This document shows, piece after piece, positions 25,427-34,894 of a DNA stretch of 64,000 nucleotides. Source of the stretch: Thalassorhabdus alkalitolerans (GTDB lineage: Bacteria > Bacillota > Bacilli > Bacillales > Marinococcaceae). The notes beneath the pieces are model-generated. The model worked only from the letters and a program-made list of their open reading frames with translations. It was not told the origin of the DNA and did no database searches. The translations under genes and the position numbers were made by a program. The stretch lies in the NCBI RefSeq assembly GCF_042656585.1, contig NZ_JBHSPG010000009.1; one strand, written 5' to 3'. Position 1 is the stretch's first letter. Each line of letters starts with the position of its first letter.

Positions 25427-27289
25427 TTATTGGATCTGACTCATAATACTGCGCCAGACAGCCAGGTGAGTTCCTTCCGAGCTTAAGGGCTGGATAGAAC
25501 CAGGTTGATCTTTGCCTATCCACACACCAGTTGTATAGGCTTCATTATAACCAACGAACCAAAGGTCATGGTAACTATTGGTGGTCCCTGTTTTTCCGCC
25601 AGCCAAATGAGACCCATAGGATGCGTTTCTTCCTGTTCCTTCTTTTATCACGTTTTGGAGAAGGACTCTCATCTTTTCATTTGTCTCTGTGCTCCACATT
25701 TTCGTTTCTTTGTGAGACCACTCAAGGAGTATATTCCCGTCATAATCAGTGACTTTGTGAATTCCTCGCGGGGGAGTGTATATGCCATTATTAGAAAAAG
25801 TAGTATACGCTCTAGTCAGCTCTAAAGGGGTAACACCTTGATTTAAACCTCCTAACACAGAGGGATAGGAATAATCATCCTCTGTGACTTTAGAGAAAGA
25901 AAAAGGTTCTAGGTAGGAAAAGGCAGTTTCAAGGCCAGTTCTTTCTGCCAATCTTAAAGCTGCTGTATTAATGGAGTGGGTAAACGCATGGTTCAAAGAG
26001 ACATGTCCATATGACGCACCGCCAAAGTTGCGGGGACAGTAGCCCTGGGCACAAAACCGGCCGCCGTTGACTAAACTATTAATGGATGCCCCGTGCTCTT
26101 CGATATAAGGAGCAAAAGAGAGAAGAGGCTTGATTGCTGAGCCTGGCTGGCGGTATGCCTGGAAGCCTCTGTGGAAATCATATTTCTTATAGTTCTTTCC
26201 ACCGGAAACTGCTACAATGTTGTGATTTTGATGATCAACCACCACAGCCGTTCCTTCGGCTTCACGTGCACCCAAATGACTTGATAAGGCGTGGTTAACC
26301 TGATCTTGTATAGAGGGTTGAAGATTGGTTTCAATTTTCAGTCCTGAACGCAGCCACTCCATTGTACGTCCTTGAAGTTCTCTTTCTATTTCAATTCTTT
26401 CTTCTCCTTCTGCATTGGTAAGTCTTTTGGTAAATCCTTCGTTTTCTGCAATCAGCTCTTTAAGCTCATATTCTATGTAGGTGACGTATGAAGGGTATTG
26501 ATCCACTCGGTCCTTCACCTGAAGAACAACCTCAGCTGCTATTGCGCTGTCTTTCTTTTCTTCACTGATACTTTCGTATTCTGTCATTTTTTCAAGGACC
26601 CATTCCTGGCGCTGTTTCGTATTTTCAAAGTTAGTTAAAGGATTATAGAATGTAGGATTGGCCGGAATACCGGTGAGAAAAGCTATCTCGTTTACAGCAA
26701 GCTCCTGGCTCGGTTTATCAAAGTAAAATTCACTGGCAGTTTCAATGCCGTACACTCCATTGCCAAAATAAATTGTATTTAAGTAGAGTTCCAGTATGTC
26801 TTCCTTGCTGTATTCCTGTTCCATTTGATAAGCGTATAACACTTCTTTGAGCTTTCTATTATAGGATTGTGAGTGATCCAAGAATAAATTTCGGGCGAGC
26901 TGCTGTGTGATTGTGCTGGCCCCTTGTTCAATGGATTGAGATTGAACGTTAGTTACAAAAGCTCTGACCACAGAGGACATATCCAGGCCTTGGTGGTCGT
27001 AGAAGTGGCGGTCTTCTGTTGCCAGAAAAGCGTGTTTAAACATAATCGGTATCTCATCATGAGGAAGATATTTTCTTTTCTCTTCCCCGGCAATCTCTGA
27101 AATAAGATCGCCATTTGTATCATACATATAGCTAATATTCATTAACTCCACATCAGTGACATCAATTTCCTCTGCTAAAACTGCTGGAAATGGACGAATA
27201 CTTTTTGCTTCATCCATCACGTGCAAAAATACAACAATAAATATTGCAACAAAAAGAAAAATGACTGTATAGCCGGTTGCAACTCTCAT
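25427..27289 (-). CDS. Class A penicillin-binding protein (PBP1A family)
   Basis: A 620-residue bifunctional cell-wall synthase anchored by one N-terminal helix (about residues 5-25). The transglycosylase domain has the catalytic glutamate in LATEDRHFYDHQG, then GASTITQQLARNLFL and the long NTIYFGNGVYGIETAS. The transpeptidase domain has the nucleophile in GSAIKP (after RQP), the second motif SINTAA and the third KTGTTN. A two-cysteine insert (FCAQGYCPRNFGG) is as in PbpG/PBP2c-type enzymes. It is shorter than PBP1, and lacks C-terminal add-on domains. Confidence 0.93.
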   Translation of the reverse strand: MRVATGYTVIFLFVAIFIVVFLHVMDEAKSIRPFPAVLAEEIDVTDVELMNISYMYDTNGDLISEIAGEEKRKYLPHDEIPIMFKHAFLATEDRHFYDHQGLDMSSVVRAFVTNVQSQSIEQGASTITQQLARNLFLDHSQSYNRKLKEVLYAYQMEQEYSKEDILELYLNTIYFGNGVYGIETASEFYFDKPSQELAVNEIAFLTGIPANPTFYNPLTNFENTKQRQEWVLEKMTEYESISEEKKDSAIAAEVVLQVKDRVDQYPSYVTYIEYELKELIAENEGFTKRLTNAEGEERIEIERELQGRTMEWLRSGLKIETNLQPSIQDQVNHALSSHLGAREAEGTAVVVDHQNHNIVAVSGGKNYKKYDFHRGFQAYRQPGSAIKPLLSFAPYIEEHGASINSLVNGGRFCAQGYCPRNFGGASYGHVSLNHAFTHSINTAALRLAERTGLETAFSYLEPFSFSKVTEDDYSYPSVLGGLNQGVTPLELTRAYTTFSNNGIYTPPRGIHKVTDYDGNILLEWSHKETKMWSTETNEKMRVLLQNVIKEGTGRNASYGSHLAGGKTGTTNSYHDLWFVGYNEAYTTGVWIGKDQPGSIQPLSSEGTHLAVWRSIMSQIQ

Positions 27290-27647
27290 GCTCGCGTTCC
27301 TTCTTTCTACCTGTGTCTGAATGCAGAAACTGGTTAATGAACCTTTATTTTACCATGAATCACCAGACTGGATTCTATTTTCTTTATCCAGTATGGCTGG
27401 CTGCTCAGGAGGTCCAAGCTGTAAAGAAATACGGCAACGATATTGCCAGTAGTGCTGGAAACCATTGAATATCAGGAGTCGGACCCTAAATTTATTAAAG
27501 GAATAAACAGAGACAGGTTATCTTTTTCATAAGACCGCATAAAAATGAGTAACAGAACAACATAGGCGGAGGTCAAACGTTCCGGCCTGCGCCCCCCTTT
27601 GCAGCCAGCAAAATTTTAGAAGTTTAAGAAAGGGAGGCTTTTATCAG
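27290..27647. other. Intergenic region between pbp and prkA
   Basis: Divergent promoter region of about 360 bases. No gene or clear promoter hexamers could be assigned. In B. subtilis prkA is read by sporulation sigma-E; I could not identify a convincing sigma-E site by eye. Confidence 0.4.
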
Positions 27648-29543
27648 GTGGACATTTTAAATAAAATTCGTAACTCCAGGGAAGAAGAAGAGAAGCTTAA
27701 GTGGAGAGGTACATTTGCGGAGTATTTAGATATTTTAAAAGAGAACCCCCACGTTGCCCAAACTGCTCATTCACGGGTGTATAATATGATAAAAGACGCT
27801 GGGATAGAGGAAATAGATGGTAAAAAACATTATAACTTTTTTAAAGGAGAAATCTTCGGGGTTGAAGATTCCCTTGAGAAACTGGTAGAAGAATATTTTC
27901 ATTCAGCTGCTAGAAGGCTTGACGTAAGAAAGAGAATACTTCTTCTTATGGGGCCGGTCAGCGGGGGGAAATCCACGCTGGTAACAATGCTGAAAAGAGG
28001 ATTGGAAAAGTATTCTCATACGGATCCAGGAGCGGTCTATGCAATTTCCGGGTGTCCGATGCACGAGGATCCCCTTCATTTGATTCCTCACCATTTACGT
28101 GAAGATTTTTTTAAAGAGTATGGAATCAGAATAGAAGGCAATTTGTCCCCTCTCAATTTAATGAGGCTTGAGAAAGAATACGGGGGCCATATTGAAGATG
28201 TAATAGTCGAAAGAATCTTTTTATCAGAAGATAAAAGGGTGGGAATAGGAACGTTCAGTCCGTCTGATCCCAAGTCCCAGGATATTGCAGATTTAACTGG
28301 AAGCATAGACTTTTCCACGATCGCAGAATATGGTTCAGAATCCGATCCCCGTGCCTACCGATTTGACGGAGAACTTAATAAAGCAAACAGAGGTATGATG
28401 GAGTTTCAGGAAATGCTGAAGTGTGATGAGAAATTTTTGTGGCATTTGCTTTCTTTAACGCAGGAAGGGAATTTCAAGGCGGGAAGATTTGCGTTAATAA
28501 GCGCAGATGAGCTGATTGTTGCCCATACGAACGAAGCAGAGTATAAGTCCTTTATAGCCAATAAAAAGAATGAAGCACTTCACTCCCGTATTATTGTAAT
28601 GAATATTCCTTATAACTTAAAGGTGACTGAAGAAGAGAGAATTTATAAGAAAATGATTGAAGAAAGCGACTTGTCTCACGTTCATATTGCTCCTCATGCT
28701 TTGCGGACTGCAGCCATATTTACTATCCTGACAAGGCTGAAAGACCCGAAAAAGCAAGGTGTGGACTTAGTTAAGAAAATGCGTTTATACGATGGAGAGG
28801 ATGTTGAAGGCTTTAACGAACAGGACATCGAGGAGTTAAGAAAAGAGCATCAAGACGAAGGAATGAATGGAATCGACCCACGTTATGTGATTAACCGGAT
28901 TTCTTCTGCGTTGATCAGAAAGGAGATCTCATCGATCAATGCCCTGGATGTTCTTCGTTCCTTAAAGGATGGGTTAAGCCAGCATGCTTCTATATCTCAG
29001 GAAGATAAAGAAAGATATATGGACTTCATATCTATTGCAAGAAAGCAATACGACGAAATTGCGAAAAAAGAAGTTCAGAAAGCATTTGTCTATTCCTATG
29101 AAGAGTCAGCGAAGACGCTTATGGATAACTACCTTGATAACGTAGAAGCCTACTGCAATAAGAATAAACTTCGGGATCCACTTACCGGTGAAGAAATGAA
29201 TCCAGATGAGAAGCTGATGCGTTCCATTGAAGAGCAGATTGGGATTTCAGAAAATGCGAAAAGAGCGTTCAGGGAAGAAATCCTTATTCGGATATCAGCC
29301 TATGCCCGCAAAGGAAAGAAATTTGACTATAATTCTCACGAACGTTTGCGCGAAGCAATTCAAAAGAAACTATTTGCTGACTTAAAAGATGTTGTGAAAA
29401 TTACTACCTCCACAAAAACGCCGGATGAGTCACAGTTGAAAAAGATTAATAGTGTCATAGAACGGTTAATTGATGAGCATGGATATAATTCTGTCTCTGC
29501 AAACGAACTGCTTAGATATGTGGGTAGTTTATTGAATCGTTAA
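27648..29543 (+). CDS. prkA: Serine protein kinase PrkA
   Basis: A 631-residue AAA+ type protein, the usual length. The N-terminal AAA+ part has Walker A in GPVSGGKSTL and the conserved CPMHEDPLHLIPHHLR region; the C-terminal part is the kinase-like PrkA domain. In B. subtilis it is made in the mother cell during sporulation and has been reported as kinase or protease. The start is GTG with GGGAGG nine bases upstream. Its usual partner yhbH lies 2.4 kb downstream, separated here by a secreted protein and a signal peptidase gene. Confidence 0.96.
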   Translation: MDILNKIRNSREEEEKLKWRGTFAEYLDILKENPHVAQTAHSRVYNMIKDAGIEEIDGKKHYNFFKGEIFGVEDSLEKLVEEYFHSAARRLDVRKRILLLMGPVSGGKSTLVTMLKRGLEKYSHTDPGAVYAISGCPMHEDPLHLIPHHLREDFFKEYGIRIEGNLSPLNLMRLEKEYGGHIEDVIVERIFLSEDKRVGIGTFSPSDPKSQDIADLTGSIDFSTIAEYGSESDPRAYRFDGELNKANRGMMEFQEMLKCDEKFLWHLLSLTQEGNFKAGRFALISADELIVAHTNEAEYKSFIANKKNEALHSRIIVMNIPYNLKVTEEERIYKKMIEESDLSHVHIAPHALRTAAIFTILTRLKDPKKQGVDLVKKMRLYDGEDVEGFNEQDIEELRKEHQDEGMNGIDPRYVINRISSALIRKEISSINALDVLRSLKDGLSQHASISQEDKERYMDFISIARKQYDEIAKKEVQKAFVYSYEESAKTLMDNYLDNVEAYCNKNKLRDPLTGEEMNPDEKLMRSIEEQIGISENAKRAFREEILIRISAYARKGKKFDYNSHERLREAIQKKLFADLKDVVKITTSTKTPDESQLKKINSVIERLIDEHGYNSVSANELLRYVGSLLNR

Positions 29544-29551
29544 ATGTTAAC

Positions 29552-29590
29552 AAAGCCTCTTGTACCCTGTGAAGGTACAAGAGGCTTTTA
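29552..29590. terminator. Bidirectional terminator
   Basis: A 15-bp stem (AAAGCCTCTTGTACC with GGTACAAGAGGCTTT) between convergent genes. Confidence 0.9.
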
Positions 29591-29604
29591 GGTATTCCTG
29601 TTTT

Positions 29605-30618
29605 TTACCTTTCTAAATACTGGAGATAGGGAACCAGGAAAAAACGGCGCATGGAGTCTGCAAAAGGGTTGTTATACTGCAATGGAAAAAAGTAGTGGTC
29701 TTCGTTTATGGTTTCTGTACTGGAGGGAAAGGTTTTGTGTATAATAAATTCTCTTCCCTCTTCCCCTACAGTAAGGGGGATAATTTCAAATTCTTCCTCA
29801 AATATCGGCTTTGTAACTTCTGCTTCTTCCCCGTCATTAGCAAAGGAGATAAGGAGGTCGGTGTCACTGTCCTCATTGGATGCTTCTTCCTGCTGTCCTT
29901 GTGAGGTTTGTGGCCCAAGGATCGTTCCATCTTGAAAATTCAAGTCTATGTCACTTTTCAGAAGGCCCGCATAAAATGTCTGCTTAAAACCATGCTCCAT
30001 TTCAACCCCATTTTGATTTGTGATAGAAGGGGCAACGTATAAGTTGTAGAGCTTATTTGGTTCGTAGCCTCCTTCAGGGGGAAGAATTTTCACCTCTCTG
30101 TTGTTTGCTAAAAGAATAACTGTATCTACTGGATTATTGTCATCGTCAACTATGTAAACAGTTTCATTATTAATAGCAGAAGAAACAACTGGTGAACTAA
30201 AATCAATGTTCCAGATTTTGTTTTCTTTAATTTCTACCGGCGGTCTGTGTTCTTTAAAAACATATGAATCCATAACTTCAAATAATTGTACATCTTCAAT
30301 CTCTTCATCCGTTACTGGCAGCTCCATCGCTGCCTGAGGATATGTAGTTACCTGTAAAGGATTCGTCGCGGGATCAGCAAAGTGAAGAGAATAATACAAA
30401 TGTAACGTTTCATCATTTATTTCATAATTTTCAATAGTAATCTGATAGCCCAGGGCTGGTTTTGGCTGCCATGTTAAAGTTACATTATTTCCCTTAAGTT
30501 CATACTGAACAAAAGCAGGTTCTGCGTCGGCAGATGTCTCACTTTTGGCTGCAGTAGAAGAAGAGCACAAATGAAACACAGAAAGAGTAAATAAAAAGAC
30601 TATAAATAAGTGCTTCAT
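29605..30618 (-). CDS. Secreted protein with Big_5/SbsA Ig-like domain
   Basis: A 337-residue exported protein of unknown function. Residues 1-24 form a signal peptide (MKHLFIVFLFTLSVFHL). The middle (about 150-235) reads as an SbsA-type Ig-like domain (IWNIDFSSPV, ETVYIVDDDNNPVDT, YNLYVAPSITNQNG), otherwise found in S-layer and cell-surface proteins. The rest has no recognisable family and is acidic (EEASNEDSDTDLL). ATG 30618 is preferred to the GTG nine bases upstream because GAGGAG lies ten bases before it. Confidence 0.75.
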   Translation of the reverse strand: MKHLFIVFLFTLSVFHLCSSSTAAKSETSADAEPAFVQYELKGNNVTLTWQPKPALGYQITIENYEINDETLHLYYSLHFADPATNPLQVTTYPQAAMELPVTDEEIEDVQLFEVMDSYVFKEHRPPVEIKENKIWNIDFSSPVVSSAINNETVYIVDDDNNPVDTVILLANNREVKILPPEGGYEPNKLYNLYVAPSITNQNGVEMEHGFKQTFYAGLLKSDIDLNFQDGTILGPQTSQGQQEEASNEDSDTDLLISFANDGEEAEVTKPIFEEEFEIIPLTVGEEGREFIIHKTFPSSTETINEDHYFFPLQYNNPFADSMRRFFLVPYLQYLER

Positions 30619-31042
30619 ACTCCTCACACTCCTCGCTTAATATCCCTTTGTAAAATGAATTCTGGATCTAGTAAAATAAGAAAAGTTAATAATGCTTTGG
30701 GATAAAAATACTTATCAACTATTATATGCTAGTCAAAATATGTGAAAATGTCAAAGGTAGAACCTCTAATATTTACCCGTTTACATAGTTTGTAAACCAC
30801 ATTCTACGAAAACCATTTATTTCCTTCTTTTTTCTTGACCGATCTATAAAAAGGTTTAAAGGAGGAGCACACTGATGATTTTCTCTTTCTGCCTTCAAAA
30901 CGAAATAAGATTTTTACTGAAGAAAAAAGGGTACATTCTTATAAGTTTTACGTAAAGAATACATAAGTTTACCCCTGTGAAATTTTAATTGTTTATCAAA
31001 ACATTGAGTGGTAAAGTTAAGGGAAGAAATGGAGGAGTCGTT
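30619..31042. other. Intergenic region with palindrome and mini-ORF
   Basis: A GTTTACA/TGTAAAC inverted repeat lies at 30779-30797. No established gene is seen; a 26-codon reading frame (30875-30955) with a strong ribosome binding site is listed separately. Confidence 0.4.
30875..30955 (+). CDS. Possible 26-residue peptide
   Basis: ATG with AAAGGAGGAG ten bases upstream opens a 26-codon frame ending in TAA. The product is basic and partly hydrophobic (FLLKKKGYILISF). The strong site is the only evidence, and it may be a chance frame. Confidence 0.3.
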   Translation: MIFSFCLQNEIRFLLKKKGYILISFT

Positions 31043-31594
31043 ATGAGCAGTGTAGCAAGAGAGGTATTAGACTGGGTCAAAACGTTCGCTATTGTTATAC
31101 TCATCGTGTTAATTGTAAGAACCTTTTTCTTCGCCAACTACATGGTCCATGGAGAGTCAATGATGCCGACCATACAAAGTGGAGAGAGGTTAATCATAAA
31201 TAAAATAGGTTACGAATTTTCTGAGCCAACTCGCTTTGATTTGGTGGTTTTTCATGCTACAGAAGATAGCGATTATATTAAACGAGTGATTGGTCTTCCA
31301 GGAGATGAACTAAGAGTGGAAGATGATATTCTTTATATCAATGGTGAGGCTTATGATGAAGAATACTTAGACGATTGGCGTGCCGGGTTTGAAGGGGAGA
31401 CATACACTCCGGACTTCACGCTTGAAGAGCTGACTGGCCAAATAGAGGTTCCGGAAAACCATATCTTTGTTCTTGGAGATAACAGAAGAAACAGCCTGGA
31501 CAGCAGGCAATTAGGATTTATCCCTTTTGAGGATGTAGTCGGCAAGGCAAATGTACGTTACTGGCCGGTAAGTGAATTTTCTTTTGTACGATAA
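31043..31594 (+). CDS. Type I signal peptidase
   Basis: A 183-residue Gram-positive signal peptidase that cleaves signal peptides at the outer face. One N-terminal helix (FAIVILIVLIVRTFFF) precedes the catalytic serine in HGESMMPT and the lysine in YIKRVIGLPGD; box E is LGDNRRNSLDSRQLG. ATG 31043 with GGAGGAG six bases upstream is preferred over the ATG at 30989. A typical terminator follows. It may serve the secreted protein encoded just upstream on the other strand, but this is speculative. Confidence 0.95.
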   Translation: MSSVAREVLDWVKTFAIVILIVLIVRTFFFANYMVHGESMMPTIQSGERLIINKIGYEFSEPTRFDLVVFHATEDSDYIKRVIGLPGDELRVEDDILYINGEAYDEEYLDDWRAGFEGETYTPDFTLEELTGQIEVPENHIFVLGDNRRNSLDSRQLGFIPFEDVVGKANVRYWPVSEFSFVR

Positions 31595-31639
31595 AAAAAC
31601 AGTTTTAAAATGGAAAAAAATAAAAGGTCAGTAAAGGAT

Positions 31640-31678
31640 GGTCCTCACCAACGGTGGGGGCTATTTTTTTTCAGCTTT
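31640..31678 (+). terminator. Terminator behind signal peptidase gene
   Basis: GGTCCTCACC pairs with GGTGGGGGCT (three wobble pairs), followed by a T-run. The stretch from here to 31958 shows no further gene. Confidence 0.78.
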
Positions 31679-31958
31679 TCCTTGATACCGGGCTGTTTTA
31701 CCAATGAAGCTTATCTTAGCTGTCAGAAACACCCTTATGCTCTGGACAGGTCTTCTTTACAGCGAGACTAAAGGATAAAAGCTTCACATCCAATTGAAAA
31801 AGGAAGCTTGTCTTGAGGAAATTATCTGAAATTTTAGCAACTCTCTTGTCTCTCTGCATAGGATAAAGTAAACCCTTTAAATGACATAATCGCTTTAGTG
31901 TATGAATCAAACTCATTTGTTGTGACCAGTTCAAATGAAAAAGTAAGGAGGGCGTAAG

Positions 31959-33128
31959 ATGGGAAAAGAAAAAAGGCATAATTTTGTTGTATCTCAAGAA
32001 AATTGGTCCCTCCATCGCAAAGGCCATCAAGACCAAAGGCGGCACCAGGAAAAAGTACAAGAGGCCATTAAGAAAAATCTTCCAGACCTTGTCAGTGAAG
32101 AAAATATCATTATGTCCAATGGGAGGGAAGTGGTCAGGATACCGATCCGCTCCCTTGATGAATACAAGATCCGTTATAACTATGATAAAAACAAACATGT
32201 TGGCCAGGGCGATGGAGATAGTGAAGTAGGGGATGTTGTGGCGCGTGAACCAGGAAGCGGCCAGAAAGCTCCCGGCAAGGGAGAACAGGCCGGTGACCAG
32301 GCTGGGGAAGATTACTATGAAGCAGAGGTTTCCATTGTGGAACTGGAAAACCTGCTTTTCAGTGAAATGGAATTACCGAACCTTCAAGAAAAAGAAGAGG
32401 ATAATATCGTTATTGAAGACATTGAATTTAATGATATTAGGAAACAAGGGCTCATGGGGAATATTGATAAAAGAAGGACTATTTTATCTGCAATTAAACG
32501 AAACGCTATGGATGGGAAACCCGGCATCAACCCGATTCATAACGATGATCTTCGTTTTAAGACGTGGAATGAGAAAATTCGGCCTGAATCCAAGGCAGTG
32601 GTCATAGCGATGATGGATACTTCAGGTTCGATGGGAAGATGGGAAAAGTTTATGGCACGAAGTTTCTTTTTCTGGATGGCAAGGTTTTTACGAACTAAGT
32701 ATGAAACTGTGGAAATTGAATTTATTGCCCATCATACAGAAGCAAAAATAGTGACCGAAGATGATTTCTTTTCAAAAGGGGAGAGTGGAGGAACTATTTG
32801 TTCTTCAGCTTACAGAAAAGCCTTGGAAGTAATCGACCAGAAATACAATCCGGAGCGCTACAATATCTATCCTTTTCACTTCTCCGATGGAGACAACTTA
32901 ACCTCCGACAATGCCCGATGCCTTAATCACATCCAGGAACTCATGGAGCTATCGAGTATGGTAGGATACGCAGAAGTTAACCAGTACCACCGTCACTCTA
33001 CATTGATGAGTTCATACAAGAACATTGAAGATGAACGTTTCAGGTATTTTATTTTGAAGCAAAAAGGAGATATATTCGAGGCTTTAAAATGGTTCTTTAG
33101 AAAAGAAGAAAATGAGCTGTATGCTTAA
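31959..33128 (+). CDS. yhbH: Sporulation protein YhbH (DUF444)
   Basis: A 389-residue DUF444 protein. The C-terminal half is a von Willebrand A-like domain with the metal-site motif MMDTSGSMG, preceded by the conserved NDDLRFKTW segment and followed by GGTICSSAYRKALEVI. In B. subtilis yhbH follows prkA and is expressed in sporulation; in proteobacteria the pair is YeaG-YeaH. Here prkA and yhbH are separated. The ATG has AAGGAGGG upstream. A strong terminator follows. Confidence 0.95.
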   Translation: MGKEKRHNFVVSQENWSLHRKGHQDQRRHQEKVQEAIKKNLPDLVSEENIIMSNGREVVRIPIRSLDEYKIRYNYDKNKHVGQGDGDSEVGDVVAREPGSGQKAPGKGEQAGDQAGEDYYEAEVSIVELENLLFSEMELPNLQEKEEDNIVIEDIEFNDIRKQGLMGNIDKRRTILSAIKRNAMDGKPGINPIHNDDLRFKTWNEKIRPESKAVVIAMMDTSGSMGRWEKFMARSFFFWMARFLRTKYETVEIEFIAHHTEAKIVTEDDFFSKGESGGTICSSAYRKALEVIDQKYNPERYNIYPFHFSDGDNLTSDNARCLNHIQELMELSSMVGYAEVNQYHRHSTLMSSYKNIEDERFRYFILKQKGDIFEALKWFFRKEENELYA

Positions 33129-33167
33129 AGAAGGGGGGCTGTTCACCTTGAGCAGCCCTTCTTTTTC
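33127..33167 (+). terminator. Terminator behind yhbH
   Basis: AAGAAGGGGGGCTG pairs with CAGCCCTTCTT, followed by five T. Confidence 0.85.
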
Positions 33168-33259
33168 ATGGAAACAAACTGGAGAAATTCTTGAATTATT
33201 TTTCATTCAATGAACAGGCTGGTGAGTAAGAATGATACAAATTTTTTAAAGAAATGTCA

Positions 33260-33273
33260 GTAAAACGTTTACA
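33260..33273 (+). promoter_or_regulatory. cre-like site overlapping the -35
   Basis: GTAAAACGTTTACA matches the CcpA consensus at 12 of 14 positions and covers the -35 hexamer of the next promoter. Confidence 0.5.
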
Positions 33274-33296
33274 TGAAAGAAAAAAAGAGATATAAT
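33268..33296 (+). promoter_or_regulatory. Sigma-A promoter of the HisD-like gene
   Basis: TTTACA (33268-33273) and TATAAT (33291-33296) are 17 bases apart, about 255 bases before the start codon. Confidence 0.75.
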
Positions 33297-33311
33297 TGCA
33301 TACGTATTCAA
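33296..33311 (+). promoter_or_regulatory. LacI-type operator O1
   Basis: TTGCATACGTATTCAA, palindromic around a central CG with one mismatch, covers the expected transcription start. Confidence 0.6.
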
Positions 33312-33425
33312 AAAACTGACTTTTTTGAAGAATCGACAACATTGAAGGTGCAATGTTACTGCTTAAATACTTATAACTAATGTAAATGAAAAGTAATCGA
33401 ATAATCAGGGAGTCATTTTTTTGTA

Positions 33426-33451
33426 CACTTTTGAATGCGTATTCAAAAGTG
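33426..33451 (+). promoter_or_regulatory. LacI-type operator O2
   Basis: A 26-bp near-perfect palindrome with arms CACTTTTGAATGC and GTATTCAAAAGTG, one mismatch, sharing the core of O1. Its centre is 135 bases downstream of that of O1, a spacing that would allow looping. Confidence 0.65.
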
Positions 33452-33550
33452 TTGAGGATGCAGTAGCATGAAAGAGACGTGACCAACTCTCAAATTGCAA
33501 AAAAGTCGGGCAGTAATAATAAACTATATAAATTGAGGAGTGACACTTAC

Positions 33551-34831
33551 ATGGCAACGTTTATTAAAAAGGGAAAAAGCGAACAAGAAATCCAGGAAGT
33601 AGATACAAAAGTCCAGGAAGCAGTCAGCGGCATTATTAAAAATATAGAAGAAAACGGTGACTCTGCTGTCCGCGAACTATCTGAAAAATTTGATAAGTGG
33701 TCTCCAGAGAGTTTTCGTCTATCAGAGGAAGATATCCAAAAAGTAATTGAATCAGTCCCTGAACAAGTTAAAGAGGATATTAAATTTGCCCAGGAACAGA
33801 TTAAAAATTTTGCAGAACACCAGAAGGATTCTATTAAAGATATTGAAGTAGAAACAAGACCGGGAGTATTTTTGGGTCATAAAAATATACCTGTTAACAG
33901 CGTAGGGTGCTATATTCCAGGCGGACGTTACCCTATGGTTGCTTCTTCTCACATGAGTATTTTGACAGCCAAGGTTGCGGGAGTAAAAAGAGTGATTGCC
34001 TGCACTCCTCCAGCACAGGGAGAAATTCCAGTATCCACCGTGTATGCTATGCACATGGCTGGTGCTGATGAAATTTATATTCTGGGCGGCGTACAAGCGA
34101 TGACAGCGATGTCAGTGGGAACGGAAACAATCGACCCTGTAGACATGATTGTAGGACCAGGGAATGCGTTTGTTGCAGAAGCAAAGCGCCAGCTTTATGG
34201 CCGTGTTGGAATTGATTTATTTGCAGGCCCTACTGAAACGTTGGTAATAGCTGATGAAACATCTGATGCTGAAATCGTAGCAACAGATTTACTGGGACAA
34301 GCTGAACATGGTCCGACATCTCCTAGTGCTTTGATCACTACGTCAAGAAAACTTGCAGAAGAGCTTGAGGACGAAATTCAGCGACAGCTTAAAGTACTTC
34401 CAACAGCGGATGTGGCAGAAGTGGCATGGAGAGATAATGGTACCATCATTCTAGTTGACAGTCTTGAAGAGGCTGTAGTGGAAGCCGATAAACTTGCCTA
34501 TGAGCATGTAGAGGTACTGACAGAGGATCCAAATTACTTCCTGGAAAATTTAACTAACTTTGGCGGGCTGTTCCTTGGACCAGAAACAAATGTGGCTTAC
34601 GGGGATAAAGTAATCGGTACAAACCATACACTTCCAACCAAAAAGGCTGCCAGATATACTGGCGGATTATGGGTAGGGAAGTTCCTTAAAAACTGCACGT
34701 ATCAGCGTGTGACTCCAGAAGCCACTGTGGAAATCGGCGAATACGCAGAGCGTCTTTGTGAATTAGAAGGATTTATGGGCCATAAAGAGCAGGCTTCCTT
34801 GCGTGTCAGAAGATATGGAAAAAAGCAATAA
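33551..34831 (+). CDS. Histidinol dehydrogenase family enzyme, HpsN-like subgroup
   Basis: A 426-residue NAD-dependent alcohol dehydrogenase of the HisD family. Zinc/catalytic residues of the family are visible: QAEHGPTSP (Gln, His), YEHVEV (His) and GFMGHKEQ (His). There are no other histidine genes nearby; instead a LacI regulator follows, with operators upstream. Segments such as GGRYPMVASSHMSIL, YGDKVIGTNHTLPT and ARYTGGLWVGKFLK fit the sulfopropanediol dehydrogenase (HpsN) subgroup as I recall it, so a catabolic sulfonate or polyol substrate is more likely than histidinol. ATG 33551 with GAGGAG is preferred over a GTG at 33479. Confidence 0.85.
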   Translation: MATFIKKGKSEQEIQEVDTKVQEAVSGIIKNIEENGDSAVRELSEKFDKWSPESFRLSEEDIQKVIESVPEQVKEDIKFAQEQIKNFAEHQKDSIKDIEVETRPGVFLGHKNIPVNSVGCYIPGGRYPMVASSHMSILTAKVAGVKRVIACTPPAQGEIPVSTVYAMHMAGADEIYILGGVQAMTAMSVGTETIDPVDMIVGPGNAFVAEAKRQLYGRVGIDLFAGPTETLVIADETSDAEIVATDLLGQAEHGPTSPSALITTSRKLAEELEDEIQRQLKVLPTADVAEVAWRDNGTIILVDSLEEAVVEADKLAYEHVEVLTEDPNYFLENLTNFGGLFLGPETNVAYGDKVIGTNHTLPTKKAARYTGGLWVGKFLKNCTYQRVTPEATVEIGEYAERLCELEGFMGHKEQASLRVRRYGKKQ

Positions 34832-34854
34832 TGAAAAAGGATCAGTAAATTTGG

Positions 34855-34860
34855 TATAAT
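34855..34860 (+). promoter_or_regulatory. Extended -10 in front of lacI-type gene
   Basis: TTTGGTATAAT at 34850-34860 suggests an own promoter for the regulator gene in addition to read-through. Confidence 0.45.
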
Positions 34861-34894
34861 TCTCTCTGTCGACGGTAGTCAGGAGGAGAGAAAA

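Noticed and set aside
31716..32198. A 160-codon minus-strand frame at the yhbH start
   Set aside because: It overlaps yhbH in antisense and has no ribosome binding site or family features.
33551..34831. Histidine biosynthesis gene hisD
   Set aside because: No other his gene is nearby, and the LacI repressor and operators point to a catabolic gene; kept as a family-level call.
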